Assembly (NCBI GenBank): GCA_966210515.1
Contig: CBIHLM010000003.1
Location: forward strand, 46,389 to 110,388
Source of the DNA: Paradesertivirga sp966210515
GTDB lineage: Bacteria; Bacteroidota; Bacteroidia; Sphingobacteriales; Sphingobacteriaceae
Direction of reading: 5' to 3'
Length of the DNA: 64,000 bases
Of the stretch, positions 1-8,771 are shown piece by piece; within the stretch, counting starts at the first letter, position 1; each line of letters starts with the position of its first letter. The translations under genes and the position numbers were made by a program. The notes beneath the pieces were generated by a model that saw only the letters and a list, made by a program, of their open reading frames with translations, was not told where the DNA came from and ran no database searches.

Positions 1-725
1 TTATGATAGATTTCACTCTCCGGAGAGTTTACATATTTGGGTACGTTCTTGTCGGTTTTAAGAGTTCGCCCGCCAAAGCCGATGATCCTACCTGTAAAGT
101 TGTGGATCGGAAACATCACCCGTCCGCGGAAGCGATCGTATAATCCTCCTTTGTCGTTCCGGATTGACAGTCCGGTTTCTTCTAAAAATTCTTCCTTATA
201 TCCTTCCCGTACAGCTTTTTCGCCTAAAGCGCCCCATTCATCCGGCGAATAGCCGAGTTCGAACTTCTTAATAATGTCATCCCGGAAGCCTCTCTCTTTA
301 AAATAACCTAAACCTATGGTTTGCCCAGCCTGTGTTTCCCACATGTTGTGGCTGAAAAACTTGGCCGCCCATGAAGAGATCACAAAAAGACTTTCCCTGC
401 GGCTATCAGCCACCTGTTGTTCGGGCGAGGCTTCAATCTCCGCGATCTCAATATTGTATTTATTAGCTAAATACTTTAACGCTTCCGGATAAGAGTACTT
501 CTCGTGATCCATGATAAAGCGGGTAGAATCACCGCCTTTACCGCAGCCAAAGCATTTATAAATTCCCTTATTTACTGATACGTGAAAGGAAGGAGTTTTC
601 TCATTATGAAAGGGGCAATTCCCAATTAAACTAGTACCACGTTTTTTAAGATGCACAAAGTCGCCAACCACCTCTTCAATACGAGCGGTTTCCAGGATTT
701 TATCGACGGTTTCTTTGGCAATCAT
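1..725 (-). CDS. dnaG: DNA primase DnaG, N-terminal part (cut by window start)
   Basis: DNA primase makes the RNA primers for replication. The visible 241 residues start MIAKETVDKILETARIEEVV. They carry the CHC2-type zinc finger (C-P-F-H near residue 37 and C-F-G-C-G-K-G-G near residue 60), followed by the catalytic-core N-terminal part with the R-F-R-G-R-V-M-F-P and GRIIGFGGR motifs that precede the Toprim domain. The Toprim and DnaB-binding parts lie outside the window. The reading frame stays open to base 1. The start is the ATG at 725, since the N-terminus matches the family from its first residue. It is the last gene of a minus-strand group with the secreted protein upstream. The identification is firm. 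Confidence 0.95.
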   Translation of the reverse strand, partial: MIAKETVDKILETARIEEVVGDFVHLKKRGTSLIGNCPFHNEKTPSFHVSVNKGIYKCFGCGKGGDSTRFIMDHEKYSYPEALKYLANKYNIEIAEIEASPEQQVADSRRESLFVISSWAAKFFSHNMWETQAGQTIGLGYFKERGFRDDIIKKFELGYSPDEWGALGEKAVREGYKEEFLEETGLSIRNDKGGLYDRFRGRVMFPIHNFTGRIIGFGGRTLKTDKNVPKYVNSPESEIYH

Positions 726-776
726 CAGGAAAAATAAAAGGATTTAATGTACACAGAATTCCGGACTACATCAAGC

Positions 777-1724
777 TTACTTTTTGCCTGGTTTGTAGCC
801 CTTATGCAAGATCAGGAAGCTCGCCTTTTCTTCCTTTTTTAATGGGATATCCCAATCACCCTGATAACTTATTTTTGTAGGCAACAATACCTCACCATTA
901 TCAAAATAACCCAGCTCTATATTCATCTGCACATCAAAATCAAACGCAATATTATCGTACTTCATATCCACGTATCGGCCAAGAATCTGGAAGTTTCGCT
1001 TATCGAAGATCGTGGTCAGCTCTTTGATCATTAGTCCGTCTTCCGTCCACCGGGTTATATCGGGTTTAACTTTAACCGTAAATTTATATACCGGGATGGA
1101 ATCCAGATATGTGCTGGAAAAAAAAGTATAGTTATAATACTGACGCATGTTGGCAGTAAAGATTTGAGTTTTTCCGCCAATAATCGGAACCCCTTTAATC
1201 GGCCTTCCGGGACTAAAAATCAATGTTTTTAGCTTATCCTTATAGGATTCATTCGTTCCCCCAGCCTTTCCCGAAGATGGAGCGGCAGACTCAAAATCCG
1301 AATTATAAGGGTTCATGAAAATGTAATCAAACATCTCAACAGTGTACAATTGAAACTTGCCGTTCTTTTTATAAAGTTTACCACTATCCTGCTTAGCTAA
1401 GAACTGCATTTGGTATGGGCCATTGTTATTATGGTAGATCTTACGAAACACTTTCCCCTCGATCTTATTTTTTTTATCATATGTAAACACCCTGTTTTCA
1501 GCTGTGAAACTGTATTTTTTCATGTTGCTGAAAGCTTCGTAAAAGCTGGTATCTTTTAAGATCTCATTAATAAATGTCTCAACAGTAAGTCTTTTTGCTG
1601 TAATATTTATTACCGTATCAAATGTGACAGTGAGAACTGTGTCGGGATTATAACGAGGAATTTGCTGCGCCTCGGCAAAAAAAGATATTGTTAAGAAAAA
1701 GAAGGCTGTTATTATATTTTTCAT
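777..1724 (-). CDS. secreted protein of unknown function
   Basis: I do not recognise a named family. The ATG at 1724 gives a 315-residue protein beginning MKNIITAFFFLTISFFAEAQ, a clear Sec signal peptide ending at A-E-A-Q. A TTG 33 bases further upstream would put 11 residues in front of it and is less likely. The mature part is rich in aromatic residues and beta-strand-like stretches (for example F-D-V-Q-M-N-I-E-L-G-Y-F), without cysteines or catalytic motifs that I can name. The C-terminus ends in basic residues, with no T9SS signal. It is probably periplasmic or in the outer membrane. It resembles the C-terminal portion of large Bacteroidota surface proteins of the DUF5686 kind, but this is only an impression. 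It lies between dnaG and the amidohydrolase, on the same strand. Confidence 0.75.
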   Translation of the reverse strand: MKNIITAFFFLTISFFAEAQQIPRYNPDTVLTVTFDTVINITAKRLTVETFINEILKDTSFYEAFSNMKKYSFTAENRVFTYDKKNKIEGKVFRKIYHNNNGPYQMQFLAKQDSGKLYKKNGKFQLYTVEMFDYIFMNPYNSDFESAAPSSGKAGGTNESYKDKLKTLIFSPGRPIKGVPIIGGKTQIFTANMRQYYNYTFFSSTYLDSIPVYKFTVKVKPDITRWTEDGLMIKELTTIFDKRNFQILGRYVDMKYDNIAFDFDVQMNIELGYFDNGEVLLPTKISYQGDWDIPLKKEEKASFLILHKGYKPGKK

Positions 1725-1831
1725 TAGAATATAATTGTTTTTACGGAGATGAAGCAATCATCTTATTTAAAGCAGGTGAATAAGTTTGCGACAAACCCGG
1801 AAGACATTTCAAAAAAACCGCAAAAATCCGC

Positions 1832-3016
1832 CTAATTTCCTAACTGTTTCAAAGCAGTGTAAGCCATTAATCCTACGCCTGTTTTTAAAGCGCTTTCATC
1901 AATGTTAAATGTCGGTGTATGTACTGAAGATGTAATTCCCTTCGCCTCGTTCCGAATTCCTAAACGATAAAAACAAGCGTCGGAAACCTGAGAATAATAC
2001 GCAAAGTCTTCTGCAGCCATCCATATATCGATATCCAGCACGTTTTCCTCTCCAAGATAATCTACCGCGCACTCGCGAACCTTAGCGGTCAGTTTTTCCT
2101 CATTTACAAGAAATGGATAACCATTCACAATATTAAAATCGCAGCTTCCACCCATGCTTTCAGCGATCCCTTCCGCCATTTTTTTCATGCGCTTATGAGC
2201 TTCCGCACGCCATGTTTCATCCATGGTTCTGAAAGTGCCTTCCAGTTTCACTTCATTAGGTATGATGTTAGTTGCACCGTTTGCAATTACTTTACCAAAA
2301 GACAATACTGTAGGGAGCTTTGGATCGGCGACGCGGCTTACGATTTGCTGCAAAGCGACGATGATGTGCGACGTGATTAAAACGGGATCAATATTTTGCT
2401 GAGGCTGTGCACCATGGCCACCTTTTCCTGTAACAGTGACATACAATTCGTCGGTAGAAGCCATGTATTTCCCCGAGCGGATACCTATTTTACCGGCATC
2501 GATCAAAGGCATAACATGCTGGCCGATAACAGCCTGGGGTTTCGGATTCTCCAGCACTCCTTCTTTGATCATTACGCTTGCTCCGCCGGGTAGTTTTTCT
2601 TCTGCCGGCTGAAAAATAAGTTTTATTGTGCCACCAAATTCGGATTTCAGTTCTGTAAGAATCCTCGCCACTCCAAGTAAAGATGAAGTGTGCACGTCGT
2701 GTCCGCAGGCATGCATTATGCCTTCATTCTTCGATTTATAAGAAACATCGTTAGCCTCTATAATCGGCAGAGCATCCATGTCTGCACGCAAAGCGATGAC
2801 AGATTCAGAGGGCTTGTCGCCCCTTAATAATCCTACAACGCCCGTGTCAGCCATTGGCGACCATTGAATGCCTAAGGCATCAAGCTGAGACTTAACAAAT
2901 GCGGAGGTTTGATACTCTGCAAATGACAATTCAGGATTCTGATGCAAATGCCTGCGAATGTCGATCACATCGGAGTGAATACTTTCTGCTAAGGCCCGGA
3001 CTTTTTCTTTTAACAT
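1832..3016 (-). CDS. M20-family amidohydrolase (N-acyl-amino-acid / hippurate hydrolase type)
   Basis: A cytoplasmic dinuclear-metal amidohydrolase of the M20D type, expected to deacylate N-acyl amino acids or peptide-like amides. The 394 residues show the hallmarks in order: A-L-R-A-D-M-D-A-L-P (residues about 76-85), the metal motif M-H-A-C-G-H-D-V-H-T near 105 that supplies the Cys and His ligands, the catalytic and metal Glu pair in F-Q-P-A-E-E near 137, a further His in I-G-Q-H-V, and the C-terminal S-S-V-H-T-P-T-F ligand near 367. The dimerisation domain lies in the middle. There is no signal peptide. The length is normal for the family. The gene follows secA with a gap of about 57 bases. 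The exact substrate cannot be read from sequence. Confidence 0.9.
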   Translation of the reverse strand: MLKEKVRALAESIHSDVIDIRRHLHQNPELSFAEYQTSAFVKSQLDALGIQWSPMADTGVVGLLRGDKPSESVIALRADMDALPIIEANDVSYKSKNEGIMHACGHDVHTSSLLGVARILTELKSEFGGTIKLIFQPAEEKLPGGASVMIKEGVLENPKPQAVIGQHVMPLIDAGKIGIRSGKYMASTDELYVTVTGKGGHGAQPQQNIDPVLITSHIIVALQQIVSRVADPKLPTVLSFGKVIANGATNIIPNEVKLEGTFRTMDETWRAEAHKRMKKMAEGIAESMGGSCDFNIVNGYPFLVNEEKLTAKVRECAVDYLGEENVLDIDIWMAAEDFAYYSQVSDACFYRLGIRNEAKGITSSVHTPTFNIDESALKTGVGLMAYTALKQLGN

Positions 3017-3073
3017 TTAGTGCAATTCAAAAATTAAAAAATTAAAAACTGAATGAACTTTATAACACTAACC

Positions 3074-6000
3074 TTATTCCAGACCTGCACCATGGCAGTT
3101 CTTATATTTTTTCCCGCTTCCGCAAGGACAAGGATCGTTTCTTCCAATTTTAACCTCTGCTCGTACCGGCATTGTTTTTTGGATTTCACGAGTATCTTCC
3201 ATTGGAGCGCCACCAGCACTTGCTAATGCAGCAAGCTGTGGTTTAGAAACTTTTAATTTAGACAGATCTTGTTTGGGTTGCGGACGAGCCTCTCTTACCT
3301 CTTCCGACTGCTGAGATGGAATTCCGCCCTTAAATAAGAAGCTAACCACTTCTTTATTCACCGTTACAAGCATTTGTTTAAATAAATTAAACGCTTCCAT
3401 CTTGTAAATAACCAATGGATCTTTCTGCTCGTAAACCGCATTCTGAACGGATTGCTTTAACTCATCCATTTCGCGAAGGTGCTCTTTCCATGACTCATCA
3501 ATCAAGGCAAGAACTACAGTCTTTTCAAAAGATTTAAATACTTCTGTTCCTTTGCTTTCTACTGCTTTTTTAAGATTTGCAGAAACCTGCATTCCCCTGA
3601 TTCCATCTGTAAACGGAACAATGATATTTTCTATAAACTCTCCACGTTCTTCAAAAACCTGTTTAAGTACCGGGTAAGCTTGCTGAGCAATCACTTCAAT
3701 TTTACGCTGATAGTAATCAGTTACTTTAGCAAACATACGCTCGGTTAACTTAGCTATTGACGAGGCAGTGAACTCATCTTCAGTAATTTCAGGATCGATT
3801 GAGAATATCCTTATCAACTCTAATTTAAAGCCTTCAAAGTTTGAGGTTTCCTTGTACTCAGTTATAATATCTTCAACCGTATCAAAAAAGGTATTGTTCA
3901 GATCCACTTCAAGGCGTTCGCCGAAAAGAGCATTTTTACGTTTAGCATAAATAACTGATCGCTGCGAGTTCATCACATCATCATACTCAAGCAAACGCTT
4001 ACGAATACCAAAGTTGTTTTCTTCGACCTTCCGTTGTGCACGTTCAATTGACTTAGTGATCATTGAATGCTGAATTACCTCACCATCTTCAATCCCCATT
4101 CTTAACATGATGTTTGAAATCCTTTCAGAACCAAACAAACGCATTAAATTATCTTCAAGAGACACGAAGAATTGAGAGGATCCAGGGTCTCCCTGACGAC
4201 CTGCACGACCGCGTAACTGCCTGTCAACACGACGGGATTCATGACGCTCAGTACCGACAATGGCTAAACCTCCGGCTTCTTTAACACCTTCACCTAATTT
4301 AATATCCGTACCACGACCAGCCATATTGGTGGCAATGGTAACTGTTCCGGCTTTACCCGCTTCGGCAACAATATCTGCTTCTTTCTGGTGAAGTTTCGCA
4401 TTTAACACATTATGCCTAACACCTCTCAGTTTCAGCATCCGGCTTAATAACTCTGAAATCTCAACGGAAGTTGTACCAACCAAAACTGGCCTTCCAGCCT
4501 GAGTTAATGACGCAATCTCATCCACAACCGCATTGTATTTCTCGCGCATGGTACGATAAACCTTATCCTCCATGTCTTTACGTTGCATCGGTACGTTAGT
4601 TGGGATTTCAACTACATCCAATTTATAGATCTGCCATAGCTCGCCTGCTTCTGTAGTGGCCGTACCAGTCATACCGGCTAGCTTATGGTACATTCTGAAA
4701 TAGTTCTGAAGAGTAATAGTTGCATAGGTTTGAGATGCGTCCTCAACCTTTACATTCTCTTTAGCTTCAATCGCCTGGTGCAAACCATCAGAATAACGAC
4801 GACCTTCCATAACACGGCCGGTCTGCTCATCGACGATTTTGATTTTTCCTTCGTCAATGATGTATTCAACATCATTTTCGAACAAAGTGTATGCCTTTAA
4901 CAGCTGATTTACAGAGTGAATCCGTTCTGATTTCACTGAAAAATCACGCATCAAAGAATCCTTTTTAGCAAGTTTCTCTTCTGTGCTCAGAGTCGATTTT
5001 TCTATATCGGCTATTTCGGAACCGACATCCGGCATCACAAAGAAACCAGCATCTTCGCCTGAAGCAGTAATTAGCTCAATACCTTTCTCAGTAAGTTCTA
5101 CCTGGTTATGTTTTTCATCAATAATAAAAAACAACTCTTCGTCAACCTTTGGCATTTCCTTACCCTGATCCTGCATATAGTAGTTTTCAGTTTTGGTAAG
5201 AACCTGTTTGACGCCCGATTCACTCAAGAATTTGATTAAAGCCTTACTTTTCGGCAATCCGCGATGTGCCCGTAATAAAGCCAGTCCGCCTTCGTTAACA
5301 CCCGACTTACCATCAGCAATTTGTTTCTTAGCTTCATTTAAGGCTGTGTTGACAAAACTTTTCTGAGCATTTACCAAGCGCTCGATGCGAGGTTTCAAAT
5401 CATAAAATTCGTGTTCATCACCTCTCGGTATCGGACCTGAAATAATTAATGGGGTACGTGCATCATCAATTAAAACTGAATCGACCTCATCCACCATAGC
5501 AAAATGCAGTTTCCGCTGTACAAGGCTTTCTGGCGATTGCGTCATGTTATCACGCAGGTAATCGAAACCAAACTCATTATTGGTACCAAAAGTGATGTCG
5601 GCTAAATAAGCATTACGCCTGCCTTCAGAATTTGGCTGATGCTTATCAATACAATCAACGCTTAACTCATGAAATTCGAATAAAGGACCGTTCCACTCGG
5701 AGTCACGGCGGGCAAGATAATCGTTAACAGTAACGATATGCACACCCTGACCAGCAAGCGCGTTCAGATATGCAGGTAAGGTTCCAACAAGAGTTTTACC
5801 TTCACCTGTAGTCATCTCAGCAATTTTACCCTGGTGCAATACGATACCACCAATTAGCTGAACATCATAATGAATCATGTTCCACACAACCTCGGTACCT
5901 GCTGCTAACCAGGTATTGTGGTGAATTGCCTTATCGCCTTTTATCTGTACGTTATTTTTGCGAGCGGCCAATTCGCGGTCGAATTGAGTAGCTGTAACTT

Positions 6001-6382
6001 CAATAGTTTTATTTTCCGTAAAACGACGGGCAGTTTCTTTCACCACCGCAAATGCCTGAGGAAGAATTTCCAATAAAACAACCTCAAGCTGCTTATCGCG
6101 GTCTTTACCTAGTTTATCTACTTTATCGTATAGATCCGTTTTATCATGAATGGACAATTCAGAATTTTCAGCTTCTTCTTTCAATTGCTGAATTTCCTGA
6201 TCTATTGCAGCTAAAGCTTCTTTTATTATAGCTTTAAATTCCGCAGTTTTCTGACGCAATTCATCATCGCTTAGCGAAGCCAGTTTTGGATATTCTGCTT
6301 TAATCTGTTCAACCAATGGCTGAATTTGCTTTATATCGCGTTCGGATTTACTTCCGAATAGTTTATTTAAAAAACCTAACAT
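3074..6382 (-). CDS. secA: preprotein translocase ATPase SecA
   Basis: SecA drives post-translational export through SecYEG. The chosen ATG at 6382 gives 1102 residues starting MLGFLNKLFGSKSERDIKQI, the normal SecA N-terminus. A TTG ten codons upstream is unlikely. Visible motifs are Walker A M-T-T-G-E-G-K-T, the D-E-V-D-S-V-L-I-D-D-A-R-T-P-L-I-I-S-G-P DEAD-like segment, G-M-T-G-T-A, T-N-M-A-G-R-G-T-D-I and Q-L-R-G-R-A-G-R-Q-G-D-P-G-S. The C-terminus has the zinc-binding D-P-C-P-C-G-S-G-K-K-Y-K-N-C-H tail that binds SecB or ribosome. The protein is about 200 residues longer than E. coli SecA because of an insertion in the first nucleotide-binding part, usual for Bacteroidota. The gene is intact and is divergent from purD. 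Confidence 0.97.
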   Translation of the reverse strand: MLGFLNKLFGSKSERDIKQIQPLVEQIKAEYPKLASLSDDELRQKTAEFKAIIKEALAAIDQEIQQLKEEAENSELSIHDKTDLYDKVDKLGKDRDKQLEVVLLEILPQAFAVVKETARRFTENKTIEVTATQFDRELAARKNNVQIKGDKAIHHNTWLAAGTEVVWNMIHYDVQLIGGIVLHQGKIAEMTTGEGKTLVGTLPAYLNALAGQGVHIVTVNDYLARRDSEWNGPLFEFHELSVDCIDKHQPNSEGRRNAYLADITFGTNNEFGFDYLRDNMTQSPESLVQRKLHFAMVDEVDSVLIDDARTPLIISGPIPRGDEHEFYDLKPRIERLVNAQKSFVNTALNEAKKQIADGKSGVNEGGLALLRAHRGLPKSKALIKFLSESGVKQVLTKTENYYMQDQGKEMPKVDEELFFIIDEKHNQVELTEKGIELITASGEDAGFFVMPDVGSEIADIEKSTLSTEEKLAKKDSLMRDFSVKSERIHSVNQLLKAYTLFENDVEYIIDEGKIKIVDEQTGRVMEGRRYSDGLHQAIEAKENVKVEDASQTYATITLQNYFRMYHKLAGMTGTATTEAGELWQIYKLDVVEIPTNVPMQRKDMEDKVYRTMREKYNAVVDEIASLTQAGRPVLVGTTSVEISELLSRMLKLRGVRHNVLNAKLHQKEADIVAEAGKAGTVTIATNMAGRGTDIKLGEGVKEAGGLAIVGTERHESRRVDRQLRGRAGRQGDPGSSQFFVSLEDNLMRLFGSERISNIMLRMGIEDGEVIQHSMITKSIERAQRKVEENNFGIRKRLLEYDDVMNSQRSVIYAKRKNALFGERLEVDLNNTFFDTVEDIITEYKETSNFEGFKLELIRIFSIDPEITEDEFTASSIAKLTERMFAKVTDYYQRKIEVIAQQAYPVLKQVFEERGEFIENIIVPFTDGIRGMQVSANLKKAVESKGTEVFKSFEKTVVLALIDESWKEHLREMDELKQSVQNAVYEQKDPLVIYKMEAFNLFKQMLVTVNKEVVSFLFKGGIPSQQSEEVREARPQPKQDLSKLKVSKPQLAALASAGGAPMEDTREIQKTMPVRAEVKIGRNDPCPCGSGKKYKNCHGAGLE

Positions 6383-6739
6383 GTTGTATCGAATGAACTC
6401 TGTTTTAATCAATAACTACGCCATCAATGGCGATAAGCCAATATGACATAATTGCAAGCAAAATTAATTTTATTTGCTGAATAATTGCTGGGAAAAGCAA
6501 TCTATTATATAACTGGCAGAGTGAAAAAAAATTGCTTGATAAAAAGCGGAGAAAATGAGCTTTAATTCGTTGAATTGATAAAATCACCGCGTTATGGAAT
6601 ATAGTACCCAATGCGAGATTTTCTTACTGATGTTTTTAAACAAGCAAATTTTCAGCCATCCCTGACCTTATAAGGTTAAATTCCGACGCTAATACATATC
6701 TAAATTCCCTTTAACAATATAGAATTTTATCTTTGCGCC
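6383..6739. other. 357-bp divergent intergenic region between secA and purD
   Basis: This is the shared promoter region of two divergent genes. A small palindrome (cgccatcaatggcg) lies near 6419-6432, just upstream of the secA start. No credible gene, riboswitch or RNA is visible. The reading frames through the region have no family resemblance. Confidence 0.6.
6728..6735 (+). promoter_or_regulatory. putative -7 box of the purD promoter
   Basis: TATCTTTG matches the Bacteroidota -7 consensus TAnnTTTG. It ends only five bases before the purD ATG, so transcription from it would start at or very near the start codon and give a leaderless or nearly leaderless mRNA. I see no good -33 TTTG at the usual 19-base spacing. 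Confidence 0.35.
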
Positions 6740-8014
6740 ATGAAAATCCTTTTACTTGGTTCTGGCGGAAGAGAAAGCACTTTTGCCTGGAAGATATCGC
6801 AAAGTCCATTATGTAAAGAATTGTATATTGCTCCGGGTAATGCCGGAACCGGTACTTATGGAAAAAATATCGATTTATCTGCCACTGATTTTAAAGGCAT
6901 TCGTCACTTTGTTGTTGATAACGATATTAACCTGGTAATTGTAGGGCCTGAGGAACCTCTTGTAAAAGGAATTCATGATTATTTCCTTGCACACGACGAA
7001 CTTAAAAATATCCCTGTAATAGGACCTCAACAGGAAGGCGCACAACTTGAAGGAAGTAAAAACTTCTCGAAAGCATTTATGAGGCGTCATAATATCCCAA
7101 CGGCCGCTTCAGCCTCATTCACGAAAAATTCTTTAAGCCAGGGACTATCATATTTAGAAACCCATAAATTACCGATAGTACTAAAAGCTGATGGTTTAGC
7201 AGCAGGAAAAGGCGTGTTAATTTGCCAGACTTTAGAAGAAGCTCAGACTGAATTAATAGCGATGCTTCAAGATGCTAAGTTCGGAGAAGCCAGCAGTACA
7301 GTAGTTATCGAAGAATTTCTTACCGGAATCGAACTATCTGTTTTCGTTTTAACAGACGGCATCAGCTATAAAATATTACCAGAAGCAAAAGATTATAAGC
7401 GCATCGGAGAAGGAGACACGGGATTAAACACCGGAGGAATGGGTTCTATTTCGCCCGTTCCGTTCGCGGATGCTGCCTTTATGAAGAAGGTAGAGGAAAC
7501 GATTGTTATCCCTACCATTCATGGACTTAAGGCCGATCACATCCCTTTTAAAGGATTTATTTTCATCGGTTTAATGAATGATAACGGGGAGCCTAATGTT
7601 ATTGAATATAACGTGCGAATGGGCGATCCGGAAACTGAAAGCGTTCTTCCACGCATAGAAAGCGACTTTCTGGATTTATTACTGGGGGTCGCGAATGAAA
7701 ACCTTGCTGAGAAAGAACTAAAAATTTCTTCCAAAACGGCCGCAACCGTGATGCTTGTAGCGAGCGGTTATCCGGGCGAATACATGAAAGGAAAAGTAAT
7801 ATCAGGCCTTGAAAACATCCGGGAGTCGTATGTATTCCATGCCGGAACCCAGCTTGATGATAGTTTAATCAAAACATCAGGGGGACGAGTTCTTGCTATT
7901 ACCTCTTTACAGGATACGATGTTTGACGCCGTGCAACAAGCTGTCGCAGATGCTGGAAGGGTTTATTATGACGGTAGGTATTTCAGAACCGACATCGGTT
8001 TCGATCTACTATAA
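6740..8014 (+). CDS. purD: phosphoribosylamine-glycine ligase
   Basis: GAR synthetase catalyses the ATP-dependent joining of phosphoribosylamine and glycine, step two of purine synthesis, in the cytoplasm. The 424 residues begin M-K-I-L-L-L-G-S-G-G-R-E with the family GSGGREHA-like N-domain loop (here S-G-G-R-E-S-T). The ATP-grasp signature L-K-A-D-G-L-A-A-G-K-G-V is near 147-158. The metal-binding segment N-V-I-E-Y-N-V-R-M-G-D-P-E-T-E is near 287-301 and matches the PurD signature R-F-G-D-P-E-x-Q. The length is normal. The gene stands alone here, divergent from secA and followed by a hairpin, so it appears to be a single transcription unit. Confidence 0.96.
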   Translation: MKILLLGSGGRESTFAWKISQSPLCKELYIAPGNAGTGTYGKNIDLSATDFKGIRHFVVDNDINLVIVGPEEPLVKGIHDYFLAHDELKNIPVIGPQQEGAQLEGSKNFSKAFMRRHNIPTAASASFTKNSLSQGLSYLETHKLPIVLKADGLAAGKGVLICQTLEEAQTELIAMLQDAKFGEASSTVVIEEFLTGIELSVFVLTDGISYKILPEAKDYKRIGEGDTGLNTGGMGSISPVPFADAAFMKKVEETIVIPTIHGLKADHIPFKGFIFIGLMNDNGEPNVIEYNVRMGDPETESVLPRIESDFLDLLLGVANENLAEKELKISSKTAATVMLVASGYPGEYMKGKVISGLENIRESYVFHAGTQLDDSLIKTSGGRVLAITSLQDTMFDAVQQAVADAGRVYYDGRYFRTDIGFDLL

Positions 8015-8017
8015 TAA

Positions 8018-8045
8018 GGAGAGCTCTGCAAATGCGGAGCTTTCC
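8018..8045 (+). terminator. hairpin after purD
   Basis: The arms ggagagctct (8018-8027) and ggagctttcc (8036-8045) pair over 10 bases with two G-U pairs around an 8-base loop. A modest T-rich stretch follows. It starts 4 bases after the purD stop, so it is a likely terminator. Confidence 0.5.
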
Positions 8046-8136
8046 TCTTTATCAACATTTCCCACATCTCTTCGGCTAACGAATTGATACATAGTTTGCT
8101 GTCAGATATAAATAGCACAATAAAAAGGATTTTTAA

Positions 8137-8144
8137 TACTTTTG
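8137..8144 (+). promoter_or_regulatory. putative -7 box upstream of the 8175 gene
   Basis: TACTTTTG fits TAnnTTTG and lies 30 bases before the ATG at 8175. It also overlaps the TTG that would be the longer start of that gene, which argues for the ATG. No -33 element is evident. Confidence 0.4.
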
Positions 8145-8174
8145 GCATATATTTATCCAAACGCTCCTTTGAAA

Positions 8175-8771
8175 ATGCACTCGAAAACCCTAATTATTCT
8201 ACTGCTGCTTGTCGGAGGGGCGATGCCATCTTTTGCAATTAAGGGCAGAAATAATCTTCAGGATTCTATAAAACGGGTAACTATAAAAATAACTGCTACA
8301 GAAAAACCAAGAGTTTTAAATTTTGACAGCCTTCTTCAGGATTCTCAAACAGCTAAAACTATCCGAACAGAAAAACCGAAAGGCATCAGAAAATCATTTG
8401 CTGGTAACGGCAGTTACTATAAAAAAGAGGCTTCTACAAATCAAACAAAAACAACACCAGCCGCACTACAAAAATCAGCTGTAAAGCCAATTCTAAAAGC
8501 AGGTCAAAACACAATTGCTGGTAAAACTCAAGCGGTCGATAACAAACCATCTTTTGCAAAAAATAAACAGCAAATTGAAGAGACGCAGTTGGTTAGTGAT
8601 CGCACAGAAGTTGATGAATCAACCATAAAAACTTCCAGAACCTACCTCTGGGTAGGCTTCATGCTCATTATCGTGGGAATTATTTTGGGAATATTATTTG
8701 GGAAAAATGCCCTGCTGATATCTCTCGCAGGGCTGGTTTTCGTAGCGATCGGCTATTTAATTAACCATTAA
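8175..8771 (+). CDS. small membrane protein with signal peptide, unknown function
   Basis: I do not recognise a named family. From the ATG at 8175 the product has 198 residues. It begins MHSKTLIILLLLVGGAMPSF, a signal peptide. The next 120 residues are low-complexity, rich in Lys, Thr, Ser and Gln and poor in aromatics, so probably disordered. The C-terminus has two closely spaced hydrophobic helices (T-Y-L-W-V-G-F-M-L-I-I-V-G-I-I and A-L-L-I-S-L-A-G-L-V-F-V) with a glycine-rich turn. The shape is a periplasmic linker tethered by a C-terminal hairpin in the inner membrane. The stop overlaps the stop of the convergent thioredoxin gene by 4 bases. Confidence 0.7.
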   Translation: MHSKTLIILLLLVGGAMPSFAIKGRNNLQDSIKRVTIKITATEKPRVLNFDSLLQDSQTAKTIRTEKPKGIRKSFAGNGSYYKKEASTNQTKTTPAALQKSAVKPILKAGQNTIAGKTQAVDNKPSFAKNKQQIEETQLVSDRTEVDESTIKTSRTYLWVGFMLIIVGIILGILFGKNALLISLAGLVFVAIGYLINH